A DNA stretch of 42,972 bases from an uncultured Ruminococcus sp. (lineage in GTDB: Bacteria; Bacillota; Clostridia; Oscillospirales; Ruminococcaceae), in NCBI GenBank assembly GCA_902787825.1, contig CADAHS010000017.1, forward strand, positions 1-42,972. Direction: 5' to 3'. Positions 33,757-40,780 of this stretch are shown piece by piece. Below the pieces are notes generated by a model, which saw only the letters and a program-made list of their open reading frames with translations, was not told the DNA's origin and did no database searches. The position numbers were made by a program, and so were the translations under genes. Numbering within the stretch: the first letter of the stretch is position 1; each line of letters begins with the position of its first letter.

Positions 33757-34725
33757 TTATGCTTTATCGTCAACGGTGTTTTCGTAGGTGTAATTATCAG
33801 CCATAGAAGCTACATGATCATTGAAACAGCTGTCAAGATCCCTGTATCCTTTATATTTATAACTATCGTGAACTACACCTGCTACAAGATCACAGTAGTC
33901 GCTCTTCGCTTCATTGTCAGCCATTTTGAACTTTGAAAGATCAGCCGCATATTTTCCGTCCGGCATTATCGTAACATTGGATAATGTGAACTCAGCATAA
34001 TAGAACTCCTCATGATTCTTCCAAGCGTCCCTTTCCTGATCTTCAGTGACGCCGTTCATTGAGGTCTTGACTTTATATACAAGACATATATCGTTTGCTG
34101 TCCACCTATCAAGATCTATCCCTTCCTTACCGATAAGGAAATAGTTGCCGATGAATTTTTTCTCGACTATCTTATTATCGTTCTTCCACTTTGCACCCTC
34201 GGCAGTCAGCATATCCTCAGCCTGCTTTTTCAGCTTGTCCATCAGCTCCTGCGGAACATCGGCAAGTTTTGTGATATATGACGGCAATCCCTCTACCTTG
34301 TATTCTTTCTCGGTCTGTGTAAAATTGAACTTGTCCGGCGCTTTACAAGCAGCTGTGACCTTAATGGTATCACCATTTTTGAGTTTCTCTGTCTTATCGG
34401 CTGTGAAGGAGCATACTGAAAAGCCAAACTTTTCATTATCCTTGAGCTTTGCCACTGCAAACGGCGAAGCGCCCTCAAAGGTAACGGTGAGCGACTCAAA
34501 TGGGTCAACTTCCTGTATTTCTGCCTTTGACGAGCTTTCCGGTGTTGCTGAACGGTTTTCGTATCCGCCGTTGCCCTCTTTATCATTGTCAAGCTCTTCA
34601 AGGACTTGGTTAGCTTCTTCCTCTGTGATGTCCTCTGGATCCTTCTTGCCGCAGCTTGCCATTGCAAAGCAAAGACAAAGCGCCGTTATCCCTGCTGTGA
34701 GTTTTCTTAAAGTTGTGGTTTTCAT
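33757..34725 (-). CDS. Lipoprotein of unknown function
   Basis: The signal peptide has the lipobox FAMASC (Cys at about residue 25), followed by an acidic low-complexity linker (ITEEEANQVLEELDNDKEG). Two beta-rich regions of about 90 residues follow (SLTVTFEGASPFAVAKLK onwards, and later FIGNYFLIGKEGID). I do not recognise a family. GGAGGT precedes the ATG. The gene heads an operon with a zinc-ribbon membrane protein, repeating the pairing of exported lipoproteins and zinc-ribbon proteins seen at 20.7-22.9 kb. Confidence 0.75.
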   Translation of the reverse strand: MKTTTLRKLTAGITALCLCFAMASCGKKDPEDITEEEANQVLEELDNDKEGNGGYENRSATPESSSKAEIQEVDPFESLTVTFEGASPFAVAKLKDNEKFGFSVCSFTADKTEKLKNGDTIKVTAACKAPDKFNFTQTEKEYKVEGLPSYITKLADVPQELMDKLKKQAEDMLTAEGAKWKNDNKIVEKKFIGNYFLIGKEGIDLDRWTANDICLVYKVKTSMNGVTEDQERDAWKNHEEFYYAEFTLSNVTIMPDGKYAADLSKFKMADNEAKSDYCDLVAGVVHDSYKYKGYRDLDSCFNDHVASMADNYTYENTVDDKA

Positions 34726-34763
34726 AGATTTTTACCTCCGTTTTTTTATTGTTTCTTTAAAAG

Positions 34764-34792
34764 AGTATATATCACAAATCTCGCAAATACAA
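34764..34792 (-). promoter_or_regulatory. Promoter of the lipoprotein/zinc-ribbon operon
   Basis: On the minus strand: TTGTAT (34792-34787), a 17-bp spacer and TATACT (34769-34764), 38 bp before the ATG. Confidence 0.65.
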
Positions 34793-34810
34793 GCGTTTCC
34801 GTCAAAATAT

Positions 34811-34887
34811 ATGTATATTTCTACATTGTATATAATTACATCTGTTATAACAACGGCTGTTTTTGTATAATATGTATATAGATACAT
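34811..34887 (+). promoter_or_regulatory. Two matching operator-like palindromes around the -10 of the small Xre gene
   Basis: ATGTATATTTCTACAT (34811-34826) and ATGTATATAGATACAT (34872-34887) agree at 13 of 16 bases and are each near-palindromic. They are 61 bp apart and bracket a TATAAT at 34866-34871. They are probably operators for the Xre protein encoded 25 bp downstream, and could also affect the divergent lipoprotein promoter. Confidence 0.6.
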
Positions 34888-34912
34888 ACAACAAGTGCAG
34901 AAGGAGTATTTT

Positions 34913-35152
34913 ATGGCTGGAAAGATCGTACTTACCTTAGATGAATTCAGAAAAGCAAAAGGCGTTTCAAAGTATAAGCTTTGCCGTGAGTGCAGCTTAC
35001 AGCAGACACAGCTTAACGCCTATTGCAACAACAAGCTTTCAAGGGTGGATCTTGATGTATTGACAAGGATCTGTGACTATCTCGAATGTGACCTTACAGA
35101 TATAATCAAGTATTATCCTCCCAAAAAAGAGAGAGACCTTGACGACCGCTGA
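34913..35152 (+). CDS. Small Xre-family DNA-binding protein
   Basis: This 79-aa protein is nearly all helix-turn-helix: LDEFRKAKGVSKYKLCRECSLQQTQLNAYCNNK, then LDVLTRICDYLECDLTDIIKY, which matches the HTH_26 type (short Xre/YozG-like). I chose the ATG at 34913, with AAGGAG 6 bases upstream, over the GTG at 34895. The upstream palindromes suggest autoregulation. The terminator overlaps its stop codon region. Confidence 0.85.
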   Translation: MAGKIVLTLDEFRKAKGVSKYKLCRECSLQQTQLNAYCNNKLSRVDLDVLTRICDYLECDLTDIIKYYPPKKERDLDDR

Positions 35153-35169
35153 TCGCCAAGGTCTTTTTT
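35134..35169. terminator. Terminator at the xre / virD4-like convergent junction
   Basis: AGACCTTG (35134-35141) and CAAGGTCT (35157-35164) are followed by TTTTT. The hairpin overlaps the end of the Xre gene. Confidence 0.82.
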
Positions 35170-35170
35170 A

Positions 35171-36490
35171 TTACTTGCCGATCTCTCTGCGGATATCGGA
35201 TATATCCGTCTGCTGTGCGTACTTAGGCTTTGAGCCTCTCCTGAATACCCAACAGCTGCCTACGGGCATATACAGTACCTCGCTTAGCTGCTTGTCACAG
35301 CGTTCGCTGACTGCTTGTGCAGTCTGGACATCGTTCCCGCCGAGATACACATAGGTATCGCAGTTGGAGATTATCGTCTGTGCATCGTCGTCATAACCCT
35401 GTCTGAGCTGTGCCTCTGCCTGGATCATCAGCATGACTGAGATCGCTCTGGATCTGATCGACGAGATCATTCTGGGGAACTCATCAATGCGGCAGTTTGT
35501 CGCAAAGTCGTCAAGGATAAACCTGACCGGTATCGGCAGTCTGCCGTTCTCACAGCAGTTGTCTGCATACTGGCAAAGCTCGTTCATCGCCTGCGTGAAG
35601 AAGATGTTTACCAGCATATCCATTGCTCTGTCTGTGTCGCTGACAGTAACAAAGACCGCCGTTTTTCTGCCGGATATGTCCTTAAATTCAAGCCCCTGCC
35701 TGCTCATCATCTGCCGCAGCTCCTTTGAGTCAAAGTTCGCAAACTTCGCAGCAAGCGTACTCCTGATGGTGTCAAAGGTCTTGTAAGGTGCTGTATCCAC
35801 CGCATCGAACTTCTCACACGCCCAGCTGTCAGGGTGCCGCCTTTTATGGCTTATGAACATACTCTGAAGCTCTGAGCTTTTATCGGTTTCGTCAAACCTT
35901 TCACCCAGACTCAGCATTCGCAGTATCTCTGTGAATGTCATTTCGGGCTGATCAGTCTCGACCATATAGCCGATAAGAGCACAAAGAAGGAGCGTTGTCA
36001 TGCGATCCCAGTACGGATCAGCATTTGTGCCGAGGCTTTCCTTTGTGTTGACTATCGTTGATGCGAATTTGACTATGTTCTGCGTGTTTTTGCGAAAATA
36101 GCTCATTGGGTTGTAGCCGTCTGACCTTTCCGGGCTGGTAAAGTCTATCAGACGTATGTCATACCCTTTGCCCTTCAGGTAGCCGCTCCACGTCTTGTAC
36201 AGCTGTCCCTTCGGGTCGCAGATAACATAACTGCCGACTGCCTCACGCAGATTTGGCTTGACGATATGCTCGGTCTTACCCGTTCCGCTTCCGCCAACGA
36301 TAAGGACGTTGTTATTGAGCTTTGTCTCAAAGTCATTCAGGCTGAAACTACAGTCCTTTGCAACGATGAGCTGTCCGCTGTTAAAATCCTGCGAAGCCTT
36401 TTGCTGCTCGTAGATCGAATCGGAATAATCTACTTCTTCAAAGACTTTTTCCATCTCGTCGAGGAACTCTCTTACACTTTGCTTGCTCAT
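35171..36490 (-). CDS. VirD4/TraG-like ATPase lacking the N-terminal membrane region
   Basis: This resembles the coupling ATPase of conjugation systems, which feeds DNA-protein substrates to a type IV channel. Walker A is GGSGTGKT (residues 66-73). SYVICDPKGQLYKTW and GYNPM are TraG/VirD4 hallmarks, and Walker B-like FILDDFATN with IRSRAISVMLMIQAEAQLRQGY follows. The length is 439 aa against about 600 for typical Gram-positive VirD4. The two N-terminal transmembrane helices are missing and nothing in the sequence replaces them, so the protein looks soluble. It overlaps the ClpP-like gene by ATGA and is second in that operon. No relaxase, VirB4 or VirB6 gene is in the window. It may be an element relic or a repurposed ATPase. 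Confidence 0.85.
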   Translation of the reverse strand: MSKQSVREFLDEMEKVFEEVDYSDSIYEQQKASQDFNSGQLIVAKDCSFSLNDFETKLNNNVLIVGGSGTGKTEHIVKPNLREAVGSYVICDPKGQLYKTWSGYLKGKGYDIRLIDFTSPERSDGYNPMSYFRKNTQNIVKFASTIVNTKESLGTNADPYWDRMTTLLLCALIGYMVETDQPEMTFTEILRMLSLGERFDETDKSSELQSMFISHKRRHPDSWACEKFDAVDTAPYKTFDTIRSTLAAKFANFDSKELRQMMSRQGLEFKDISGRKTAVFVTVSDTDRAMDMLVNIFFTQAMNELCQYADNCCENGRLPIPVRFILDDFATNCRIDEFPRMISSIRSRAISVMLMIQAEAQLRQGYDDDAQTIISNCDTYVYLGGNDVQTAQAVSERCDKQLSEVLYMPVGSCWVFRRGSKPKYAQQTDISDIRREIGK

Positions 36491-37101
36491 GCGATCACCT
36501 CCTCAAATACATTATCGGTGATCTTGTCGCAGATGCCGAACTCAACGGCTTGCTGTGCGGTCATGTAGTTGTCAAACGAAGTAGCTTCGTTTATCTCCTC
36601 GATGGTTTTGCCTGTGTGCTTTGCAAGTATCCCGTTCATCACGTCTCTTGTCTTGTTGATCGACTCTGAGATCTTTGAAATGCTCGTTGCCGAGCCGCCA
36701 ACACCTCCGCCGATAAGAACCTCGTGGATCATAACCTCCGAGTGCGGCAGGATATATCTGTGTCCTTTTGTTCCGGCTGCAAGCAGAACCGCTGCCATGC
36801 TCGCTGCCCGACCGATGCAATAGGTATGCACCTCGTTTTTAACGCCCTGCATCAGGTCGTAAATTGCTTGTCCTGCAATGACCTCACCGCCTCCCGAGCA
36901 TATCACGACCTTTATCGGCTCGTCTGTTTTTGCCAGAAACCTCATACTCTTGTAGAAGTCCACCGCAGTCTGTGAGGTTATGGTGTCGTCGATGAGGATC
37001 ACCCTTTCGCTGAGCAGTTCACTGTCAAGCGGTATGACAGTGTTTCCTCTTGCTCCCTTGTATACATAAGACGGAGCGTTCATTTGCAGTATTTCTTTCA
37101 T
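36487..37101 (-). CDS. ClpP-like serine protease (phage/mobile-element type)
   Basis: This is a compartmentalised serine peptidase of 204 aa. The triad is intact: Ser101 in GRAASMAAVLLAAG, His126 in MIHEV and Asp177 in FDNYMTAQQAVEFGICDKI, at nearly the spacing of housekeeping ClpP. Differences such as MIHEV instead of MIHQP, and a Gly-rich GGGVGGSATS loop, put it in the divergent ClpP/prohead-protease group. GGAGGT precedes the ATG. The stop overlaps the VirD4-like ATPase start, so the two proteins are made together. Whether the ATPase replaces ClpX/ClpC is speculative. Confidence 0.88.
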   Translation of the reverse strand: MKEILQMNAPSYVYKGARGNTVIPLDSELLSERVILIDDTITSQTAVDFYKSMRFLAKTDEPIKVVICSGGGEVIAGQAIYDLMQGVKNEVHTYCIGRAASMAAVLLAAGTKGHRYILPHSEVMIHEVLIGGGVGGSATSISKISESINKTRDVMNGILAKHTGKTIEEINEATSFDNYMTAQQAVEFGICDKITDNVFEEVIA

Positions 37102-37152
37102 GATTTACCTCCTTGGTTTTGGATCTGTTGTTATTGTTGTTTGTGTGATTAC

Positions 37153-37194
37153 AGTATAGCTGAATGTTAGAAAAATGTCTTTGATTGTCAATCA
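37153..37194 (-). promoter_or_regulatory. Promoter and operator-like palindrome of the clpP-like/virD4-like operon
   Basis: On the minus strand: AAGACA (37181-37176), a 17-bp spacer and TATACT (37158-37153). Directly upstream of the -35 is TGATTGTCAATCA (37182-37194), a perfect 6-bp inverted repeat around one base. Confidence 0.6.
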
Positions 37195-37214
37195 CAAAAT
37201 GTTTAGACATAAAG

Positions 37215-37239
37215 AAAAGCCGCAAAATGCGGCTTTTTT
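37215..37239 (-). terminator. Terminator after the HTH gene
   Basis: AAAAGCCGC and GCGGCTTTT form a 9-bp stem around a 5-base loop, with T residues after it on the minus strand. It lies 5 bp past the HTH gene stop. Confidence 0.82.
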
Positions 37240-37244
37240 GTTGG

Positions 37245-38453
37245 CTATTTTTCTTTCCCATTGCTCTTTTTGTGCTTTTTCTTTTTCACAAAAGTGTTTT
37301 CTTTACGCTCAACTGGTTTGCGTATAGTCTCACCAAACTTTTCATTTACCTTATTATTTACTGAATTAAAGTCATGATCCTGGTTAGGGTCACAAAGTAT
37401 CTCTTCGATGTATTCCTCCTTGAGATTCTGAGGATATTTGAGATTGTCATTTCCGTACAGGATAAAATGAAGCCTTTCTTCTCGATCAAGTTCCATTCCG
37501 ATCGCAAGTGAGATAAGCATATCCCTTGTCGGAACGCTGCCTTTGCCGTTGGAGAGCTTCGATACTGTCGAGGGTGAAGCGCTTATCAGCTTTGCCAGTG
37601 ACGAGGCTGATCTGGTTTTGCGCTCGTATTTTTGCTTTTTTTCTGACTGCAACGGAGAATTGATCCAGTTATTGATCACTTCAGCAATCATTTTCTTTGA
37701 GAAGTCTTGCTTTGACATTTCTGCATTCTCATTAGAATACTGTTCATTTATCTCTCCGGCTACTGCAGCATAATCCGTTTCATGTTCTCTCAAAGCGAGC
37801 ATTAGTTTACTTTCTTGTTGATCGAATTTGCTGTACATATTCAGCTTTTCGGAAATATCCATATGGTTTGTGTTCCCGTCAGAATCTTGATTGATTCTAT
37901 TAAGGAATGTTTCAAATCTTAACAATTTGCTGTATGTATAATCATCATTCACATTTACCTTTATAGACATTTTTCTGAGTTTTGGTGCAATTTCATTTAT
38001 TGCATCACGAGCAATATCGTAAGCCTGTATAGGTTTATACTCTCCGCCTGCAAACAAATCGAATATAATTGAATTTGCACCACTTTCAGATGCTTTGATC
38101 AAACATTTTTTATAGCATTGTGCTATCAACTCCGTTTTTAAGCATATGCCTCTGCAGTTTTCAGGGACTGATACAAAGTAATACTGCTTGAATGTTATCT
38201 TGTTTTTTTTCTTGTGTGTATTTATCTCATTATCCATGACTTTAATACTTATCTTATCAAAAAAAGCATATTTTTCATCTGAGCCTGTCCAGTCTTTGAG
38301 GTGTCTCGGTACGTTTATGTTTCCTTTATATGTGTCTATTCTGTCATAAGCATTAGAATAGGGATTGATCGTAAATCTATTCAAGAAAGCCCAAATATCT
38401 GTTTCATCTATAAACAATCGATTGTTCAGAAGTGTAAAATAGTTATTGTTCAT
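37245..38453 (-). CDS. HTH (Xre-type) protein with possible divergent macro-like domain
   Basis: Of 402 aa, residues about 282-336 form an Xre-like helix-turn-helix (SASSLAKLISASPSTVSKLSNGKG, then MLISLAIGMELDREERLHF). Residues about 85-165 resemble the C-terminal half of a macro (ADP-ribose-binding) domain: FKQYYFVSVP, LIAQCYKKCLIKASESGANSIIF, then AYDIARDAINEI. The N-terminal Asn-containing loop expected of a catalytic macro domain is not evident, so this part of the call is tentative. The C-terminus is very basic (KKKKHKKSNGKEK). Its promoter has a palindrome over the -10, which suggests autoregulation. A standalone regulator of an element is an alternative reading. Confidence 0.65.
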   Translation of the reverse strand: MNNNYFTLLNNRLFIDETDIWAFLNRFTINPYSNAYDRIDTYKGNINVPRHLKDWTGSDEKYAFFDKISIKVMDNEINTHKKKNKITFKQYYFVSVPENCRGICLKTELIAQCYKKCLIKASESGANSIIFDLFAGGEYKPIQAYDIARDAINEIAPKLRKMSIKVNVNDDYTYSKLLRFETFLNRINQDSDGNTNHMDISEKLNMYSKFDQQESKLMLALREHETDYAAVAGEINEQYSNENAEMSKQDFSKKMIAEVINNWINSPLQSEKKQKYERKTRSASSLAKLISASPSTVSKLSNGKGSVPTRDMLISLAIGMELDREERLHFILYGNDNLKYPQNLKEEYIEEILCDPNQDHDFNSVNNKVNEKFGETIRKPVERKENTFVKKKKHKKSNGKEK

Positions 38454-38528
38454 TTAATCAACTCCTCTTAAATCCGTTTTTTGAGCATACCTGAATAAGC
38501 CATATTTGCTTTACATTTGCAGATTTGC

Positions 38529-38565
38529 TTTATACAAGTATAAAACTATTTATGAAGTATGTCAA
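38529..38565 (-). promoter_or_regulatory. Promoter with palindromic operator for the HTH gene
   Basis: On the minus strand: TTGACA (38565-38560), a 17-bp spacer and TATACT (38542-38537). TTTATACAAGTATAAA (38529-38544) is an inverted repeat (TTTATAC/GTATAAA) covering the -10. Confidence 0.75.
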
Positions 38566-38650
38566 TACATTGAACATAACATATGATATATAGTGTATGG
38601 AATAATAGGATTATCCCTGTAAAAAATGCATCTGTTATGGCATTTTATAA

Positions 38651-38691
38651 TAAAAAATCCCACCAAGTGCTTTTTGCGCATGGTGGGATTT
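38651..38691 (-). terminator. Terminator downstream of the recombinase remnant
   Basis: AAATCCCACCA (38655-38665) and TGGTGGGATTT (38681-38691) form an 11-bp stem, with a T-run on the minus strand after it. Confidence 0.8.
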
Positions 38692-38695
38692 AATG

Positions 38696-38818
38696 TTAGT
38701 GCTTGTCACGCCAATTATGGAATTCACGCTTCTCGGACTTAGCATTGAAGTACATCTCTGCATCGCCCTGAAACAGCGTAAGATCGCCGATCTTGACGTT
38801 TTGCGAAATTACTTGCCC
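38696..38818 (-). pseudogene. C-terminal fragment of an unidentified gene, in frame after the recombinase stop
   Basis: Directly after the recombinase stop, the same frame reads 40 codons (GQVISQNVKIGDLTLFQGDA, then ending EFHNWRDKH) and stops 5 bp before the terminator stem. It looks like a true gene end whose front is lost. I do not recognise it. Confidence 0.35.
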
Positions 38819-39508
38819 TCAGCGATTGCAGCCTGTACTGCAATCCACAATCGAAGGAGAAGTATTCGGGGAAATATGCGCGATCTTTGCCGAGTTCTTG
38901 CGACCTTTAACAGTGCATCTTGTCGGATCATTATCGTCACCATTGAAACGGAGATACCAGTCGTATATCTTCCGCACCGTCTTAGCCTGTTCTGGGTCTA
39001 TTACATATTCTTTACCTACACGGTTATAACCAAGGATATTTCCGTTGCCGTAATACACACCGTTCTCCATCGACGTTTGCTGACCGCTTTTCACACGGAT
39101 AGAAGTCTTTCTGCTCTCGTCCTGAGCAAGTGTTGCCATTATGGTCAAGCGAAGTTCACCGTCACCGTCAAATGTCCTGATGTTGTCGTTGATGAAGAAC
39201 ACCTCCACGCCCAGCCTTTTCAGGTCACGGGTGTATTGCAGAGTGTCCACCGTGTTTCGTGCAAAACGTGATACCTCACGGGTAAGTATCAGGTTGAAGT
39301 CGCCGTTCTTTGCATCACTCAGCATCTGCATGAACTGCGGACGTTTCTTAGCCGATGTTCCTGTGATACCCTCATCAACATACCTACGGACAAGTGTCCA
39401 TTCGGGATGCTGTTCAAGCAATGGCTTGTACCATTCAAGCTGATTCTCCAGAGCCGAAAGCTGAGCCTCATGCTCGGTGGAAACTCTTGCATATATCGCA
39501 ACATTCCT
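38819..39508 (-). pseudogene. Truncated serine site-specific recombinase (resolvase) remnant
   Basis: The frame begins [20 protein letters not shown], the classical N-terminus of large serine recombinases with catalytic Ser in YARVST. It continues through [38 protein letters not shown] and [18 protein letters not shown] to the start of the recombinase domain. It then ends at about 230 residues, where full proteins run to about 500. Upstream there is a TAG at 39544-39542 and no ATG, GTG or TTG with a ribosome binding site before the conserved N-terminus, so the true start is lost too. It is broken at both ends and therefore non-functional. Confidence 0.8.
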
Positions 39509-39922
39509 ATATCGTGAATGGCTAATAGAATATGAAAATCGCTACAGGATTTATAAGAAAAAGCAATGATGTATCTGCAAGATGTTTGTTCAATCCTACA
39601 GAACTAAATATCTCAGCTGTTAATAAAAGAATAAATAAACACCCTCTCAGGAATTCATCACTCCGAGAGGGTGCTACTTTATAGCAAACGGTTTCTATTC
39701 TTTTGCTCAATAATTGATTTCATTTATTCGACATAACTAGTCAATATGTGTGGCATATTTTCTCATTATATGCACAAAAACTCGCAAGTTTCAAATATGC
39801 CCTTGACAATTATATTATCAAAAGTCAAATATTGTTTCGACGGTCGATCGTGAATAATATCAACAAATAAATAGCGCAAATGCGTCGTTTCAAGCACATC
39901 AAGTGCTGATTTTACGACCAAT
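39509..39922. other. Gene-poor gap between the recombinase remnant and the toxin stub
   Basis: AT-rich sequence with no supported gene. It holds the terminator at 39640-39673 and short open frames without ribosome binding sites (for example 62 codons at 39522-39710 on the minus strand). Two TTTACGACC copies 13 bp apart (39911 and 39922) lie near the right end. It is probably a deletion scar. Confidence 0.5.
39640..39673 (-). terminator. Terminator of the antitoxin operon remnant
   Basis: CACCCTCTC (39640-39648) and GAGAGGGTG (39665-39673) form a 9-bp stem, with a T-rich tail on the minus strand (GTTTATTTATTCTTTT). Confidence 0.65.
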
Positions 39923-39988
39923 TTACGACCAGACAAGGAGAAACGCCAAAAAGATAACGGCTGTGACCTCAATATCGTATTTAGTCAT
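39923..39988 (-). pseudogene. 5' stub of a YafQ/RelE-type toxin gene
   Basis: The ATG at 39988 overlaps the antitoxin stop (ATGACTAA), as in intact RelB-DinJ/YafQ operons. The first ten residues (MTKYDIEVTA) look like a YafQ/RelE toxin N-terminus. The frame then reads VIFLAFLLVWS and stops at 39923, with none of the rest of a roughly 90-aa toxin. It appears deleted. Confidence 0.55.
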
Positions 39989-40292
39989 CGCCGAGTTCTC
40001 CCATCAGCCTTTCATAGACTTTTCCGGCAGGAGCAGTCATTCCCTCTTTAGTCTGAGCAAGACCGACAGCCATTCTCTGATCGAATTCTTCCTTGGTCAT
40101 CTCGTCTCTTGCTTTAAGCTCATTCATAGGCACAGACGGACGGAACGGCAATCCGTTCCAAAGAATGATCTCACGGTAAAACATATTTATAGCCGTAGAT
40201 ACGGGAATTCCGAGCTTTTCCATTACAGCCTCTGCTTGCTCCTTGATTTCGGGTTCAACTCTTGCGGTGACATTTGCAGTTCTTGTTGCCAT
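39981..40292 (-). CDS. RelB/DinJ-family antitoxin
   Basis: This 103-aa protein has an N-terminal ribbon-helix-helix (TANVTARVEPEIKEQAEAVMEKLGIPVSTAINMFYREII), followed by LPFRPSVP, characteristic of DinJ/RelB antitoxins. It neutralises a YafQ/RelE mRNA interferase and represses its own operon. I chose the ATG at 40292 with AAGGTGG upstream; a longer frame would run over the promoter. The adjoining toxin gene is only a stub, so the antitoxin is orphan and may act as a regulator or anti-addiction factor. Confidence 0.88.
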   Translation of the reverse strand: MATRTANVTARVEPEIKEQAEAVMEKLGIPVSTAINMFYREIILWNGLPFRPSVPMNELKARDEMTKEEFDQRMAVGLAQTKEGMTAPAGKVYERLMGELGDD

Positions 40293-40316
40293 AGTATCAA
40301 CCACCTTTCTGATACT

Positions 40317-40350
40317 ATTATACCACATTGTATCGCAATTTGCAATACAA
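40317..40350 (-). promoter_or_regulatory. Promoter and long inverted repeat of the antitoxin gene
   Basis: On the minus strand: TTGCAA (40345-40340), a 17-bp spacer and TATAAT (40322-40317). An inverted repeat at 40328-40350 (two 11-bp arms TTGTATYGCAA, one mismatch, 1-bp centre) spans the -35, as expected for RelB-type autoregulation. Confidence 0.78.
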
Positions 40351-40719
40351 TTCAGGATCTTTATTTCTGATCCGAAAGCCTCTCGACATTTCAGCTCGGC
40401 AAAAGCAGTTGGCAGATATATATGTGCTTGTCAGGAATAGTTGATATAAAAACAGCTTTGGGTGGGTATTGACCGTTCAAAGCTATTTGCGTTACTATGG
40501 ACTGACCTTTGATATGATTACTGCCATATCACACGGGCATAAAAATACACCGCCTGCATTGTACAGATGTTGCTCGGTGAAAAGCCAATGTTATGTTTTT
40601 ATATTTAATCAAATCGGCTATCTAAAGGCTTTGAGCAAGGCAAAAGTGAACGAATTTTCAAAAATGGCAGGGTGCATGTGCCGATTTTTGTAAGATGATA
40701 AGAATATTATTATAAAATA
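40351..40719. other. Intergenic stretch without a supported gene
   Basis: It holds a 7-bp inverted repeat (AGCTTTG / CAAAGCT, about 40453-40483) and short open frames (for example 74 codons from 40469) without ribosome binding sites or recognisable content. Confidence 0.5.
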
Positions 40720-40748
40720 TTGACTTTTTTATGTAGACATAGTATAAT
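40720..40748 (+). promoter_or_regulatory. Promoter of the BspA-like LRR surface protein gene
   Basis: TTGACT (40720-40725), a 17-bp spacer and TATAAT (40743-40748), 32 bp before the TTG start. Confidence 0.82.
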
Positions 40749-40780
40749 GCAGTTACAAAAAATAAAAGGGGGAATCTATA

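Noticed and set aside
39766-39972. Minus-strand open frame of 68 codons before the recombinase remnant.
   Set aside because: No ribosome binding site or recognised motif was seen. It overlaps the toxin stub in another frame and may hold scar sequence, but it is not supported as a gene.
39903-40370. Plus-strand open frame of 155 codons over the antitoxin gene.
   Set aside because: It is antisense to the RelB/DinJ gene and its operator, with no recognisable domain.
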